DNA from: Crossaster papposus
Lineage: Eukaryota; Echinodermata; Asteroidea; Velatida; Solasteridae
Length of the DNA: 64,000 nucleotides
NCBI GenBank assembly: GCA_037893245.1
Contig: JBAIAA010000804.1
Location: 186,001-250,000, forward strand
Reading direction: 5' to 3'
The position numbers and the translations under genes were made by a program. How positions within the stretch are numbered: the first letter of the stretch is position 1; the number at the start of each line of letters is the position of its first letter. Below the pieces are notes generated by a model. That model was not told where the DNA came from and searched no databases. It saw nothing but the letters and a program-made list of their open reading frames with translations. Below, piece by piece: positions 45,769 to 55,795 of the stretch.

Positions 45769-47095
45769 GCGGAAGAAAATGTGGATGAATTTATGACATA
45801 ACTGTGTATGGAGGTTTGTGTACACGACACCTTTTCCTGACTCTGGTAGTGTCAAGGTGTAGATATCAGACGGAGTTCGTTGGATTAAGTTAACGATATG
45901 CGGACACTGATGGATAATGTACCAGCCTCCTTGTCCAAAGGTTGTGGGTTCGAATCCTCCGGATTTATTTGTATTGTTATTATTATTATTATAATTTTTT
46001 TTACTTTTCTACTTTGTGGTTTTTGTTGGATTTTTTACGAAGGGGAAAAATAAAACCCAATAAACTGACGCGGAAGAAAATGTGGATGAATTTATGGATC
46101 TAAAGGGGAATGGAATTTTCTGTATAGTTGTTCTGGTTGCATATAGGATGTGCATGATTGTAAAATGGTTGTACTGTACAATAAATTCGGCAACTTGTGA
46201 TGAATCTGGTAGTGTGTAGATATCGGACGGTGTTCATTGGATCGAATCCTTCTGGGGTTTTTTCTTTACTTTTTTGTTATTTTCTTTTTCTACTTTGTGG
46301 TTGTATTGGATTTTGTACGAAGGAAAAAAATAAAACCCAATAAACTGACGCGGAAGAAAATGTGGATGAATTTATGGATCTAAAGGGGAATGGAATTTTC
46401 TGTATAGTTGTTCTGGTTGCATATAGGATGTGCATGATTGTAAAATGGTTGTACTGTACAATAAATTCGGCAACTTGTGATGAATCTGGTAGTGTGTAGA
46501 TATCGGACGGTGTTCATTGGATTAAGTTAACGATATGCGGTACTCTGATGGATAATGTACCACCCTCAATGGTTGTGGGTTGGAATCCTCAGTATTTTTG
46601 TTTTTGTATTTTTTTGTATTTTTATTTACTTTTTTGTTATTTTCTTTTTCTACTTTGTGGTTTTAGTGGATTTTGTACGAAGGAAAACAATAAAACCTAA
46701 TAAACTGACGCGGACGAAAATGTGGATGAATGTATGGATCTAAATGTGTATGGAATTTTGTGTATAGTTGTTCTGGTTGCATATAGGGTGTGCATGATTG
46801 TAAAATGGTTGTACTGCACAATAAATTCGGCAGCTTGTAATGAATCTGGTAGTGTGTAGATATCAGACGGAGTTCATTGGATTAAGTTAACGATATGCGG
46901 TACTCTGATGGATAATGTACCAGCCTCCATGTCCAATGGTTGTGGGTTCGAATCCTCAGTATTTTTTTTGTATTTTTTGTTATTTTCTTTTTCTACTTTG
47001 TGGTTTTAGTGGATTTTGTACGAAGGGAAAAAATAAAGCCTAATAAACTGACGCGGAAGTAAATGTGGATGAATTGATGGATCTAAATGTAGGTG
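45769..47095 (+). repeat. Tandem array of tRNA-like units (right copy)
   Basis: Plus-strand counterpart of the 230-2,045 array. B-box-like words lie at 45,947 (GGTTCGAATCC), 46,239 (partial), 46,578 (GGTTGGAATCC) and 46,945 (GGTTCGAATCC). Two units (about 46,065-46,245 and 46,335-46,520) are nearly identical to each other. The unit at 46,239 lacks the D-arm and anticodon part. Units are joined by TTTTTCTACTTTGTGGTTTT and TAAACTGACGCGGAAG blocks. Confidence 0.75.
46890..46958 (+). other. Best-preserved tRNA-like segment of the array
   Basis: D-arm-like GTAC (46,900-46,903) with GTAC (46,917-46,920) around TCTGATGGATAAT; anticodon-like stem CCA (46,927-46,929) with TGG (46,937-46,939) around TGTCCAA; B-box GGTTCGAATCC (46,945-46,955). 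The T stem has only about three pairs and no acceptor stem is seen, so this is tRNA-derived, not a tRNA gene. Other units have CCT..AGG in place of CCA..TGG. Confidence 0.55.
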
Positions 47096-47361
47096 TACAT
47101 GAATAATTATAGGGGGCCTATTGACATAAATACATTATTGCCACTAGTTTTCTCAAATGCAAGATGTGCAATATGTCTGTACATTAAGTTTTAGAAAATT
47201 CCTGTTTAAGCCCAATTCCAATTTACGGGATGGGCGAAAACGTGGGGGGAAGACAAGGGAAAATTCTCATCCGGCTCCACATTATAGTGGCAACCAATGC
47301 AAGTTATTCTTCCAAATAGGCACATGGGGAGACAAATTAGCGTAAGTGTTTAGGTAATAAG
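47096..47361. other. Non-coding spacer
   Basis: No gene or defined repeat. Confidence 0.3.
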
Positions 47362-47826
47362 CAGGCGCGGATCCAGGGGGGGGGGGGGGGGGGGGGGCCG
47401 CGGGGGCACGTGCCCCCCGGGTAAAATGAGTAAAAAAAAAAAAAAAGGGGTGTGGGAAAAAAGAGGGGGAGGTGATAGATAAAGAAGGGAGGAGGATCGG
47501 ATCGGAGGATCATGCTGTGTCTAATCTTTGGCATATAATACTGACAAAAAAGGGTTATCAACCCATGGAACCCCAGTTTGCGACCCGCACCCGTTCAATT
47601 TCTCCATGCACATGAAGCCCTCTCGGGGTCTCTACTCAGAGAGGGAGAGCGAGGCCAGTGGACATTGGTGTTATCCGCAGAAGACAACCTGAACCCGCCT
47701 TGCGCGCATCTCGCCGCTCGTTGGTATTAGAGGTGGCCCCGTTAACCAACGTATGATACTGCTACCTGGCATCGGGGCTCGATAAATAATCCCGCGTCTG
47801 GTGGACATGTGGTCATTGAATTGGCA
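47362..47826 (+). mobile_element. CAGGCGCGGATCC repeat, copy B (uninterrupted)
   Basis: The same order as copy A (39,840-41,748): CAGGCGCGGATCC, a G run (47,376-47,397), GGGGGCACGTGCCCCCC, GGATCGGATCGGAGGATC, CCCGCACCCGTTC, CCATGCACATGAAGCCCTCT, GTGGTCATTGAATTGG. It serves as an internal empty-site reference for the insertions in copy A. Confidence 0.75.
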
Positions 47827-47830
47827 AATA

Positions 47831-47874
47831 GGGCAAATGGCACCCTCGGCTTCGCCTCGGGTGCCATTTGCCCC
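47831..47874. repeat. Hairpin GGGCAAATGGCACCC
   Basis: GGGCAAATGGCACCC and its exact complement are separated by ~13 bp, immediately after the end of copy B. Copy A lacks it at the corresponding place. Confidence 0.7.
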
Positions 47875-48570
47875 CTCGGGTGTACAAAACGCCATGGACC
47901 ATGTCACAGCAGGCAACAATTGTATAATGTACGCGATGCCGAAGAAGGCAGGATACAGCGACTTTTTGAAACGTACCACTAACGAGCTATGCTGGAAGGC
48001 GCTTTATACGCAATGATATAATTATTAAAACCACGCAACTGAACGAAACAATGCTGTACTGTTACAGTAGTGGATAATGCACAGGATTATTCATCCGGGG
48101 CGCGAGATCGAATCCCATGAATTGAATTTGTTTGTTTTAGGGGGGGGGGGGGGGGGGGATTTCTGAAAAAGGTTTGTTAGTCATTTGCAACATTTTCTTT
48201 TCACTAATTTGTGGTTTGGAGGATTTTTTCCAAGGGATATCAAGTCTGAGAAACTGACTTGCAACTCACATGTGCTAAAGTATACGACCCCAAATCGTTA
48301 GTGTTATGGAAACAAAATATCGCCGGACACCCGGGATAAACCAATTTTTACAAGATGGGCACTAAAGGATTTAAAGGGGTAGGTCAGAGGGGAACGAACC
48401 TCCGACTGGAGTTACAAAAGTATTCCTCATTCTCGAAGACAAATTAATGCACGAAACCCTATGCAAGTCTTCCTCCAAGTTGATATGAACGTTCACATAC
48501 CTTTATAATATACATCAAATAAGAGGGTGGTAACGCCCAAACACGTACGTGTAGTCAGACGTTGCTAAAC
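47875..48570. other. Non-coding region
   Basis: No supported gene. G run at 48,140-48,159. A segment TGGATAATGCACAGG..GATCGAATCCCATGA (48,072-48,120) before TTTGTTTT resembles a further degraded tRNA-like unit. Confidence 0.35.
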
Positions 48571-48922
48571 AGGGTGGTAAACAAAACCGCAACCTCATAC
48601 TTCCACTATACTTCCACTATAACAGAGACCTACACCTACACAAAGATCCCCCGATTCAGTCCAGTATAGTTTTGATACCAGCGGCGCCATATTTTGTGAA
48701 CAAAAAGTCAGGGGCTCTGGGATTATCGCACACAGTAAACATCCTAGACCAATAACCCCCGACCTTTGTTCAGTAAAATGGCGCTGGAATCAAAACTACC
48801 TGAACTGAATCGGGAGTTCTTGTTATCCTTTTCCTTCCAACAAAATGTCCTATTCATAGATAAAAATTATAGGTGTATAGTGGATGCATGAGGTTGCGAT
48901 TTTTATTTTTTGGCATTACCCT
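48571..48922. mobile_element. ~350 bp MITE with ~130 bp imperfect TIRs
   Basis: The left end AGGGTGGTAAACAAAACCGC is complementary, with changes, to the right end (complement AGGGTAATGCCAAAAAATAA). The arms agree through CGCAACCTCAT, CCACTATA, CCCGATTCAGT, TAGTTTTGAT and CCAGCG. No coding capacity. Confidence 0.75.
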
Positions 48923-49531
48923 ATACACTCATACTACCGGGAACCAGCACTAGTTTCTTTTGAGTAGTCTGTACACGAAAACATCATAAGACATGTTGCC
49001 ATGTCGTAAACGATAACCTTCACATTGTATCCAATAGCCTAACCTCTGCGTCAAACTATCCATCCTAATCCTCAAACTGTTTTTAATATCAGGGATCACT
49101 TACGGCTCTTTTCAAATGCCGCGTTAATTTTGACACAGCTGTTTTAGTACTTACCCAATTATTATGGTTGTTCGTATCACAATATAATAAAAAGCACGTG
49201 CGCAGTAACCCCAATAGTCAGGCAGATTGGTGAAAATTGTTCAATCAATGATAAAAGCATTGAATTTGGCATACAGTCATGGACCCTATTAACGAGGAAG
49301 CCGTTTCACTCGTGTTTCCTGAATTATTTTATAAACATTATTGAATAGGATGATGCCACACTATTTTGGCATTCTAGCCTCGATTTCATTTTCTTTTAAA
49401 GTCATGTGGCTTAAAACATCAAGGTGTGTTTAATTACATATTGTTAATTACTCATCAGAGAAGACTGGTATTAATTTGTAATTAACTTTTGGTCATTGCT
49501 TTCATTTCTATCAGCAAGTTTATAAAATGTA
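48923..49531. other. Non-coding region
   Basis: No gene. AAAAGCATTGAATTTGGCATACAGTCA (49,253-49,279) matches part of the arm of the GAATTGTGCC MITE family, a probable remnant. Confidence 0.35.
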
Positions 49532-49980
49532 ATATGTGACCCGCTCCATCGTAATCAGGAATAAGTCGCTGGGGCCGTTTTACGCAATCGGTCGTTGAAG
49601 TGAACGCATGGGTGAAATTCGTGACCAAGTTGTTTTTCTGAACATTGTATTTTTAGGAAGTGTAGTTATCACAGATTATTGTAATAATGTCTTGTATGTA
49701 AAAACGATCAATAAAGATGAAAATATAGAGGATTTGTGTTTGCTGTCCGTATGATTTTTTTAAATTTTGTTTATTTCAAAGCTGTTTTTCTCGGAATGTC
49801 GATTCGGCAAATAAATACACACCTGTCATCTTCATCAGCCCATAACTCGTTAACCTAAGAAGATACATACTTGTGATGGGTATCATTAGAAAGCTTATAA
49901 AATTCCATTTCTCACCATGCGCATGTCTCAAAATGTAATTTCGAGACTTATTCCTGATTTCGATGGAGCGGGTCACATAT
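49532..49980. mobile_element. ~450 bp MITE with ~35 bp TIRs
   Basis: The left end ATATGTGACCCGCTCCATCG and the right end CGATGGAGCGGGTCACATAT are exact complements. The match continues through ATCAGGAATAAGTC with one mismatch. No transposase; target duplication not resolved. Confidence 0.85.
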
Positions 49981-50621
49981 GGCCGCCTCGTGAATATGTG
50001 GCTGTATGGTATTATGTATGAGCTATAATGTGCATGTTGTATACATGTACATGCTCATGCATTATGCATGCAAATGTATGTAAATATTTTCGGGGATTTC
50101 AGGGCGTGATACCCCTTTAAACTTGGTTCGTTTTACGCGCTAAGAATTTGGTCTGGCTTTTGAGGTCACTCGTCATCTGAGCCCATACTCTGTCTAATTA
50201 CTCGAGCTGTAGTGAACTGCTGTATGTAGTCTCCCAACAAGTACCGTTCCAACGAAAGAACAACAGTGATTCAAAGTGAAATCCATTCAATCAAATAAAA
50301 CCAGTCCTGGCTGGAATTTCAATTCATATGATATATATTAATGAGCGACTTATCTTCTGCTCCAAGCCAATCTTTAGAAAATAAAGTATGCGGGAAGCCC
50401 CACTTGCCTTATGGTATCCGTGCTCATACCCCCTCATCGGTAAGAAATGGGGGAGTTGGCGAGACGCATGTGAGAGGGGTCATTACACGCACCACGTTTG
50501 AACACGGCATCCCTGTTACATCCAGAGCCTGTTGTAAAGCCATTTCAGTTTGTCTACATATCACTACACAGTTTGTCTATGTATGTTTAATTAGAACACA
50601 CAGAATGGACCCGTGCACGCT
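49981..50621. other. Non-coding region
   Basis: No supported gene. A short run of TACATGTACATG / ATGCATGC words near 50,030-50,080. Confidence 0.3.
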
Positions 50622-51041
50622 TTAAAGGTAGCATACACTATTTGCTTTGGCTGTAATTATTTAAAAAATAAAATGGGTGGGTTAGGGGATTCATATTTTA
50701 TATTAAATATTGTGCCGCTTACCTATTACAAGTGTTATGTTCACAAAAGCTGGAAAAACCAAGAAAACAAGTGCTAATCTTGCAGTTTGGTTCCTTGACT
50801 TCCATAGACGAATTCAATAAATTGGTGGCAGTGTTTGAACATTTTACAACGATTGCCGGCCGACAATCGTTAAAAATGGATACAAAATTCCACTTGTCTT
50901 GAAAACCACGTCAGGTCAGGTGCCGTGATTTCACAGAATGCTTGAGACTGCATGTTGTTCACTTCTAGTCAAGTAAGATATTTCCGAATAATTCAGTAGT
51001 TTTGCTTGTAGATGTTTGCAAATGGTGTATACGACATTTAA
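50622..51041 (+). mobile_element. TTAA-ended MITE, copy f (diverged)
   Basis: Left end TTAAAGGTAGCATACACTAT, right end ATGGTGTATACGACATTTAA. The core is diverged but shares the TATTTTATA..AAATAT segment, a CCGGCCGACAATCG palindrome and ATTTCCGAATAATTCAGTAGT. The oldest-looking copy. Confidence 0.7.
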
Positions 51042-51454
51042 GTTAGTTACTCTTATCTGTTACTCTTGAATTATAGCTATAACCATGTTAACATGTTGTA
51101 CCCAAACCGAATCAAGCGCGGTCTTCTTTAAATTATAGCCACCTAATTTGACTTTATTTTGTCGTTTGAATTTTTTTATTCTGACAGTTATTTAAGAAGT
51201 TACGATCATCTTAAGTTGCGTTGTAATTTGTTTTGAGACACCCTGTACATGTATATGGATTGTGTAGTATTGTATATGCACATGACGATAGGGCATCATA
51301 AAATAACACAACACACTATTTCACTTTTAAAGGGCATTTAGATACGTATTACAATCACATAATTATGTAGCCTATAACAATATCCATGCGTACTGTGGGG
51401 GGGTGGGGGGGGGGGGGGGGGGGGGGGGGGGGATGGTGGGGGTCTAGATCATCC
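51042..51454. other. Spacer with the longest G run
   Basis: A 30+ G stretch at 51,396-51,432 lies just before the Harbinger fragment. No gene. Confidence 0.4.
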
Positions 51455-51822
51455 AGTCTCGCCATGGAACTGAACCGGCTTCGGAGTTGGCCCAGTGATT
51501 CATGTGGTTCCTCTGCTTCTTTCCTTCCTTGTTGGAGGTCTTGCTGCCACTGACTACGCTACGGCTTCATCATGTTGGGTCTTAGGGCGAAGGCATCGTC
51601 GCCGACGAAGAAGTAGGGCACATCCTGGTTTTCGTTGAAAAGAGGATCGGAATCAGGGAAGCCTAGACTACCATCTTCAACGCATTCTCCAAGCTTAGAG
51701 GCACCTAAGCGTCTGATGCTGATCCCATACTGCCGATGTCTGCCCAGATGAATTTGTAATCAGCATCAACGAGTGCCACGAGGACAACGGAGTAGAACCC
51801 TTTATAATTATAGGATAGTAAG
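51455..51822 (-). pseudogene. PIF/Harbinger transposase fragment (minus strand)
   Basis: Translated from the complement this gives the middle and end of a Harbinger (HARBI1-like) DDE transposase: YKGFYSVVLVALVDADYKF with the second catalytic Asp region, WADIGSMGSASDA, then a stop, then GFPDSDPLFNENQDVPYFFVGDDAFALRPNMMKP and a jump to the C-terminal end. The N-terminal half with the first Asp, and the segment with the last acidic residue, are missing. It is homologous to 53,240-53,710 on the other strand. Confidence 0.8.
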
Positions 51823-51931
51823 AAGAAGTAGAACGTTATTGCATGAGTGTGCATTCCTCATTGGCCAACCCCCTAAACCAGCTTGTATCCTGGCCAATCA
51901 CGTATTTCGACTCTGCAGCACAATAAGGCTG

Positions 51932-52412
51932 TCAGATGACCTTACAAGATGATATGTAGGCATTGTTGCTCGTCTTGTTAGTATAGGCGTGCGCGTACAC
52001 GTCTAGTGAGCTAGAGTGGCGGATGAAGTAGGGTAAATTGTTCCAGAGTTTTGGGGCAGCAGCGTGGAAGCTTTTGTCTCCAGTAGAAGTGCGAGTTTTT
52101 AGTACATGGAGTAATCTGGTGTCAGTAGATGATCGGAGGCTTCTGGTCAGCTTATAAAGCTGAATGAGGTCGGTTAAGTATGAAGGTGCAGAGTCAGTGT
52201 TAAGACATTGGTAAACGAGGGTCAGAAGTTTGGAGTTGATTTGGTTGGGGATTGTCAGCCGGCGAAGATCGTGGAGGATAGGAGTGACATTGTCATATTT
52301 TCCAGCCTGATAAATCAGTTTAGCAGCACGATTTTGGAGCCGTTGAAGGCGTTTGCAGTCAGCAGATGTTATACCGAACATGAGTGAGTTTGCATAGTCC
52401 AGTCGAGATGTT
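51932..52412 (-). pseudogene. LINE reverse transcriptase C-terminal fragment
   Basis: A 149-residue open frame, extended upstream to SRLDYANSL. It encodes the post-RT domain of a CR1/L2-like LINE: KRLQRLQNRAAKLI, LTIPNQINSKLLTLVYQCLN, APSYLTDLI, TGDKSFHAAAPKLWNNLP. It is related to but clearly different from the element at 41.8-44.7 kb (a different family). No RT catalytic core and no 3' tail were recognised. It sits between the two Harbinger pieces. Confidence 0.85.
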
Positions 52413-52429
52413 ACGTACTTCTAACTTAT

Positions 52430-52600
52430 GTCTGACGTATCTGCAAAGTATATAGACATCTTGGCGTATGCCTGGCGATTAAGTAACGTGTTTAGCGTAC
52501 AACTAGCGTATTATTGGCGTATGGCCAGCGTATCCCCAGCGTATATTGCCAGCGTTTTGAGAAATTGCATATATAGGCTCTTATTTCTAGCTCTTTTTCA
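52430..52600 (+). promoter_or_regulatory. GCGTAT-rich repeats and possible TATA box upstream of the transposase
   Basis: (T)GGCGTATGCC, AGCGTA, GGCGTAT, AGCGTAT and AGCGTATATTGCC occur within ~120 bp, followed by GCATATATAGGCTC. They could be subterminal binding motifs plus core promoter of the Harbinger element. The true terminal inverted repeat was not identified. Confidence 0.35.
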
Positions 52601-52639
52601 GTTCTTCTTTGACCTCATACAGACCAGAGAGGACGAAGT

Positions 52640-53731
52640 TGGCTCTTTTCCAACACCAGCATGATCCGATCGATTTGGAAGTTCACCAGAACATACAACA
52701 GAACATAATCCAAAGAAGGGGGAGAAGAAGAAGAAGACGGGAAGTTTAGGTTAGACCATGGATCGGCAGACGACGGCAGTTTGGCCTCTACGACCAGCTC
52801 CTGGGGAGCTCTGAAACGAGGACCAAAGATCCTCTAAGAACTTCATGCGGATGCCCTCCGAAATGTTCGATGAGCTGCTAGCCAGAGTGGGTCCCAGGAT
52901 CACCAAACAACATACCTGGTACATGGATCTCCTGGAGCCTGGCCTGAAGCTTGCACTGACTGTACGTCACCTTGCCTCTGGGAGCAAGTACTCAAACACG
53001 CAGTACGGATGGAGGGTCCCCCATAACACCCAGTCAATCGTCGTCAGAGAGGTTTGCCAATCCATCATCGATGAGTACATACCCGAGGTGATGTCCTGCC
53101 CCACCAGTCCTGATGAATATAGCGTGCCATATCTGACAAGTTCCTCGAGAAATGGAACTTCCCCCATACATGTGGTGCACTAGATGGAAAGAATATTGCC
53201 TGCAAGTGTCCTCCAAAGAGTGGTTCTCAATATTTCAACTACAAGGGATTCTATCCTGTACTCATGGCCCTTGAAGACGCGGTGTAGAAGTTCATCTGGG
53301 AAGACGTCGGTGGTACAGGATCAGCATCAGACGTTTACACGTAACAGTGAAATCAAGGAATGTGTTGAAGACGGTACTATAGGATTCCATGCCCCCGATC
53401 CTCTACCCAAAGACTACCAGGATGTTCCCTACTTCTTCATCGGCGACGACGCCTTTGCCCTCCGAGACACTATGATGAAGCCATACAGTTTTCGGGGGCT
53501 AGACAATAAAGTACCCTGGACTCTAGAACCAGCAGCTCGACCGTCCAGAGAACACGAACCGTGACTTCATCCCTGGAGCATGGAGACAGGAGAGCAACTT
53601 GTACGACACACATATAGTTGCTGTCAGTAACACCTCCACCAATAAAGGAAAGATGCAGAGGAACCTCCTGAAGCACTGTGCCAACTCCCCAGCAGGTGCA
53701 GTTCCATGACAAGACAAGATGATTTAGAGAA
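52640..53731 (+). pseudogene. PIF/Harbinger transposase pseudogene
   Basis: The decayed transposase of a Harbinger DNA transposon can be followed across frames. Basic arginine-rich N-terminus and VRPWIGRRRQFGLYDQLLG (~52,710-52,805), interrupted by one in-frame stop. A frameshift in a G run, then EL-stop-NEDQRSSKNFMRM. A 112-residue open part (52,845-53,183) with MFDELLARVGPRI and LKLALTVRHLASGSKY. A second frameshift near 53,120. Then FPHTCGALDGKNIACKCPP with the first catalytic Asp. The second Asp region reads ALEDAV-stop-KFIWEDVG, so the expected Asp-Tyr is lost. Then DVPYFFIGDDAFALRD; the stretch with the third acidic residue is deleted. The C-terminal end NSPAGAVP is present in another frame. 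At least three stops and two frameshifts: inactive. Confidence 0.85.
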
Positions 53732-53734
53732 TGT

Positions 53735-53850
53735 TGGTTTTGGTGACTGTTGTTGTAGTGACTGTTGTTTTAGTGAATGACAACAACAGTGACTGTTGTT
53801 GTAGTGACTGTTGTTGAAGTGACTGCTGTTGTAGTCACTGTTGCGTCATC
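53735..53850 (+). repeat. 15 bp minisatellite GTGACTGTTGTTGTA
   Basis: About seven imperfect copies of GTGACTGTTGTTGTA with one inverted stretch (GACAACAACAGTGAC), so a hairpin is possible. It lies directly after the transposase pseudogene. Confidence 0.75.
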
Positions 53851-53999
53851 CTAGATACTGTGTTTGTTAATGCTATTACAATGCACCAATATTATCATGT
53901 GCCATTATTATTGAACAGTTTCACACTTGTGGTGTTTATCATACTTGTTAAATTTAAATTTAATTTGACTACATTGTAAACTAAACGACACTACTTTGA

Positions 54000-55719
54000 C
54001 TTGATGTATTTATAACCCGCTATTTTATCACAAGAGTCACGTTTGGTGTGTGGAGTTCCCCATCCTGAGAACCGAGACCAAGAGGAGAATCCAGGTAGCC
54101 ACTAAGACCTTAGATGTTGGACAGACCAGAAATGTTCGGGAAGCTGGTCTGTAAGGCTGTGCCTCAACTGGGCTGGGATGTACCTGCCTGGGCTGGGTTG
54201 GACTGGGCTGGTTCCTCAGGACCTGGGCAGCAGAACCCAAGGCGGCAGACACTATAGTGGGGTCGGGGTGCGCTGCTGCTGCTGCTGAGTTTGATGAGGA
54301 GGTTGCTGAGGAAGAGGCATCATCTGCTGTAGAGAAGGATGAGGAGGCATCTGCTGATGTAGAGGCTGTAAGGGTTGCTAGTGGTACTGCTCAATGTACT
54401 CCATAGACTCTGAATCCCACACTGATGATGCTGGAGGCACGTTTCTCCGCATGTGGGGAGCTGGCTGATACTGCTCAGAGGTTGATGGTGCTGAGGAGCC
54501 GTACGAGCCAAAGGACGGTGCTGAACTGGGCCGAAGTGGGTGAGGTGCTTGGGAGTGGCGGGTATGCTGGGTTCATTGGATGGGGGGAGCTCCCATGGCA
54601 TTTAGAATGTCATCATCACTGTCCTCACCCATCAGGGGCTAATTTCATGGAGCTGCTAAGCACTAACATATGGTCAGACAGCAACCTGTTGACGATGGAC
54701 CCTGTCTTCTTGTACTTGGCCTTGTACATGGTCAGCAGGCTGTCTCGAACGTAGTTTGCAAGGCTGTTCGGGCTGTGATGGGCGGCTGCTGGGCTTTGGA
54801 GAGGTTCTTGAGGATGTTGCCTGACTCGGCAACTCTCTAATGTAGGGACTCATGGCGGGCGCTGTCCGGGTCGTGCAGAGGCCGCTTGCGTGAGGCTGAA
54901 GGGGGGGGGGGGGGGGGGGGGGTGAGGGGGTAGGGGTAAGCTCATCCAGACCAATCTCTAGGTCAGCGAAGGCATTCTCGGCAGCATCAAGGTCTCCTCT
55001 GTGCTCTTGGATGGTTGCCTTCACCTGCAAAGACAAATAATAAAATCATAAGTAAAATGAATGCAAAAATGCCTGCCAAAATGATAGCACATTTAATTGT
55101 CATCAAATTAATAAGGTCCAGAAAAAGTAAAATAATTGTATGCTGACACTTTGGAGGGACTCAGGACGGTGGCGAGTGACTGTCTTCAGGAAGTGAAGCT
55201 TGTCGATGATCCAGTCCTCTCTCTCATTTAGGTATGGGGCACCATCTCCACTCTTCTTCTTGTCAAGGCGTGTGTGGATGTCACGCAATGACTGGAACCA
55301 GCCCTTGAGGGTCGCAGCTGTCTTATCCATCAGCTCAGCTTGGTCTTCCCAGTTCTTCTCTTTCTTGTTTTTCCGCATGTAGTTATCTTCAAATTCCACA
55401 GCACAGGGTTGTCGCGGATGAACTCAAGCGTGAGCTCATCATCGGCGATGCTGAGGTTGCAGGGGTTCTTCTTGGGTTTTTGTTTGTTCTTCTTCCCCTT
55501 GTCATCAGCCAGGTAGGAGGGGGTGGAGACAGATGACGAAGCCGATGATTCACGAGGAGTTGGGGACCTAGGACTTGGGGACCTTGATCGCCCACGAACC
55601 TCAGGAACAATTACCGGCTCATCATCAGGTGTATCACCAGGTTTGGATGAGGATGAGGATGGTGTCTTCTTGCCTCTTTCTCGGCCCCGGGCAGACGTTG
55701 TTTTCCTCTTGGGAGGCAT
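54000..55719 (-). pseudogene. Harbinger-associated MADF-type DNA-binding protein, decayed
   Basis: Minus strand, convergent with the transposase. Harbinger elements carry a second gene of Myb/SANT/MADF type that helps the transposase reach DNA. Start at 55,719: a Lys/Ser/Pro-rich N-terminus, then a MADF-like domain beginning ADDELTLEFIRDNPVLWN. A one-base frameshift near 55,400 moves to FEDNYMRKNKKEKNWEDQAEL and LKGWFQSLRDIHTRLDKKKSG. A likely intron follows (donor near 55,143, acceptor TTTGTCTTTGCAG near 55,026), then an acidic segment and a proline run encoded by the 54,901-54,922 homopolymer. After another frameshift comes YVRDSLLTMYKAKYKKTGS, and a Gln/Pro-rich tail with stops down to ~54,000. 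Not functional as it stands. Confidence 0.75.
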
Positions 55720-55779
55720 AGTGAGATGTTGATAGCTGGACGTCTACTACAATAATGCTACAATGTGGAAATACGTACC

Positions 55780-55795
55780 GCCGCTTATATATCAA
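55780..55795 (-). promoter_or_regulatory. Candidate TATA box of the MADF gene
   Basis: TATATA in the stretch CTTATATATCAAC lies ~70 bp upstream of the start codon on the minus strand. The satellite array begins within ~10 bp of it. Confidence 0.35.
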
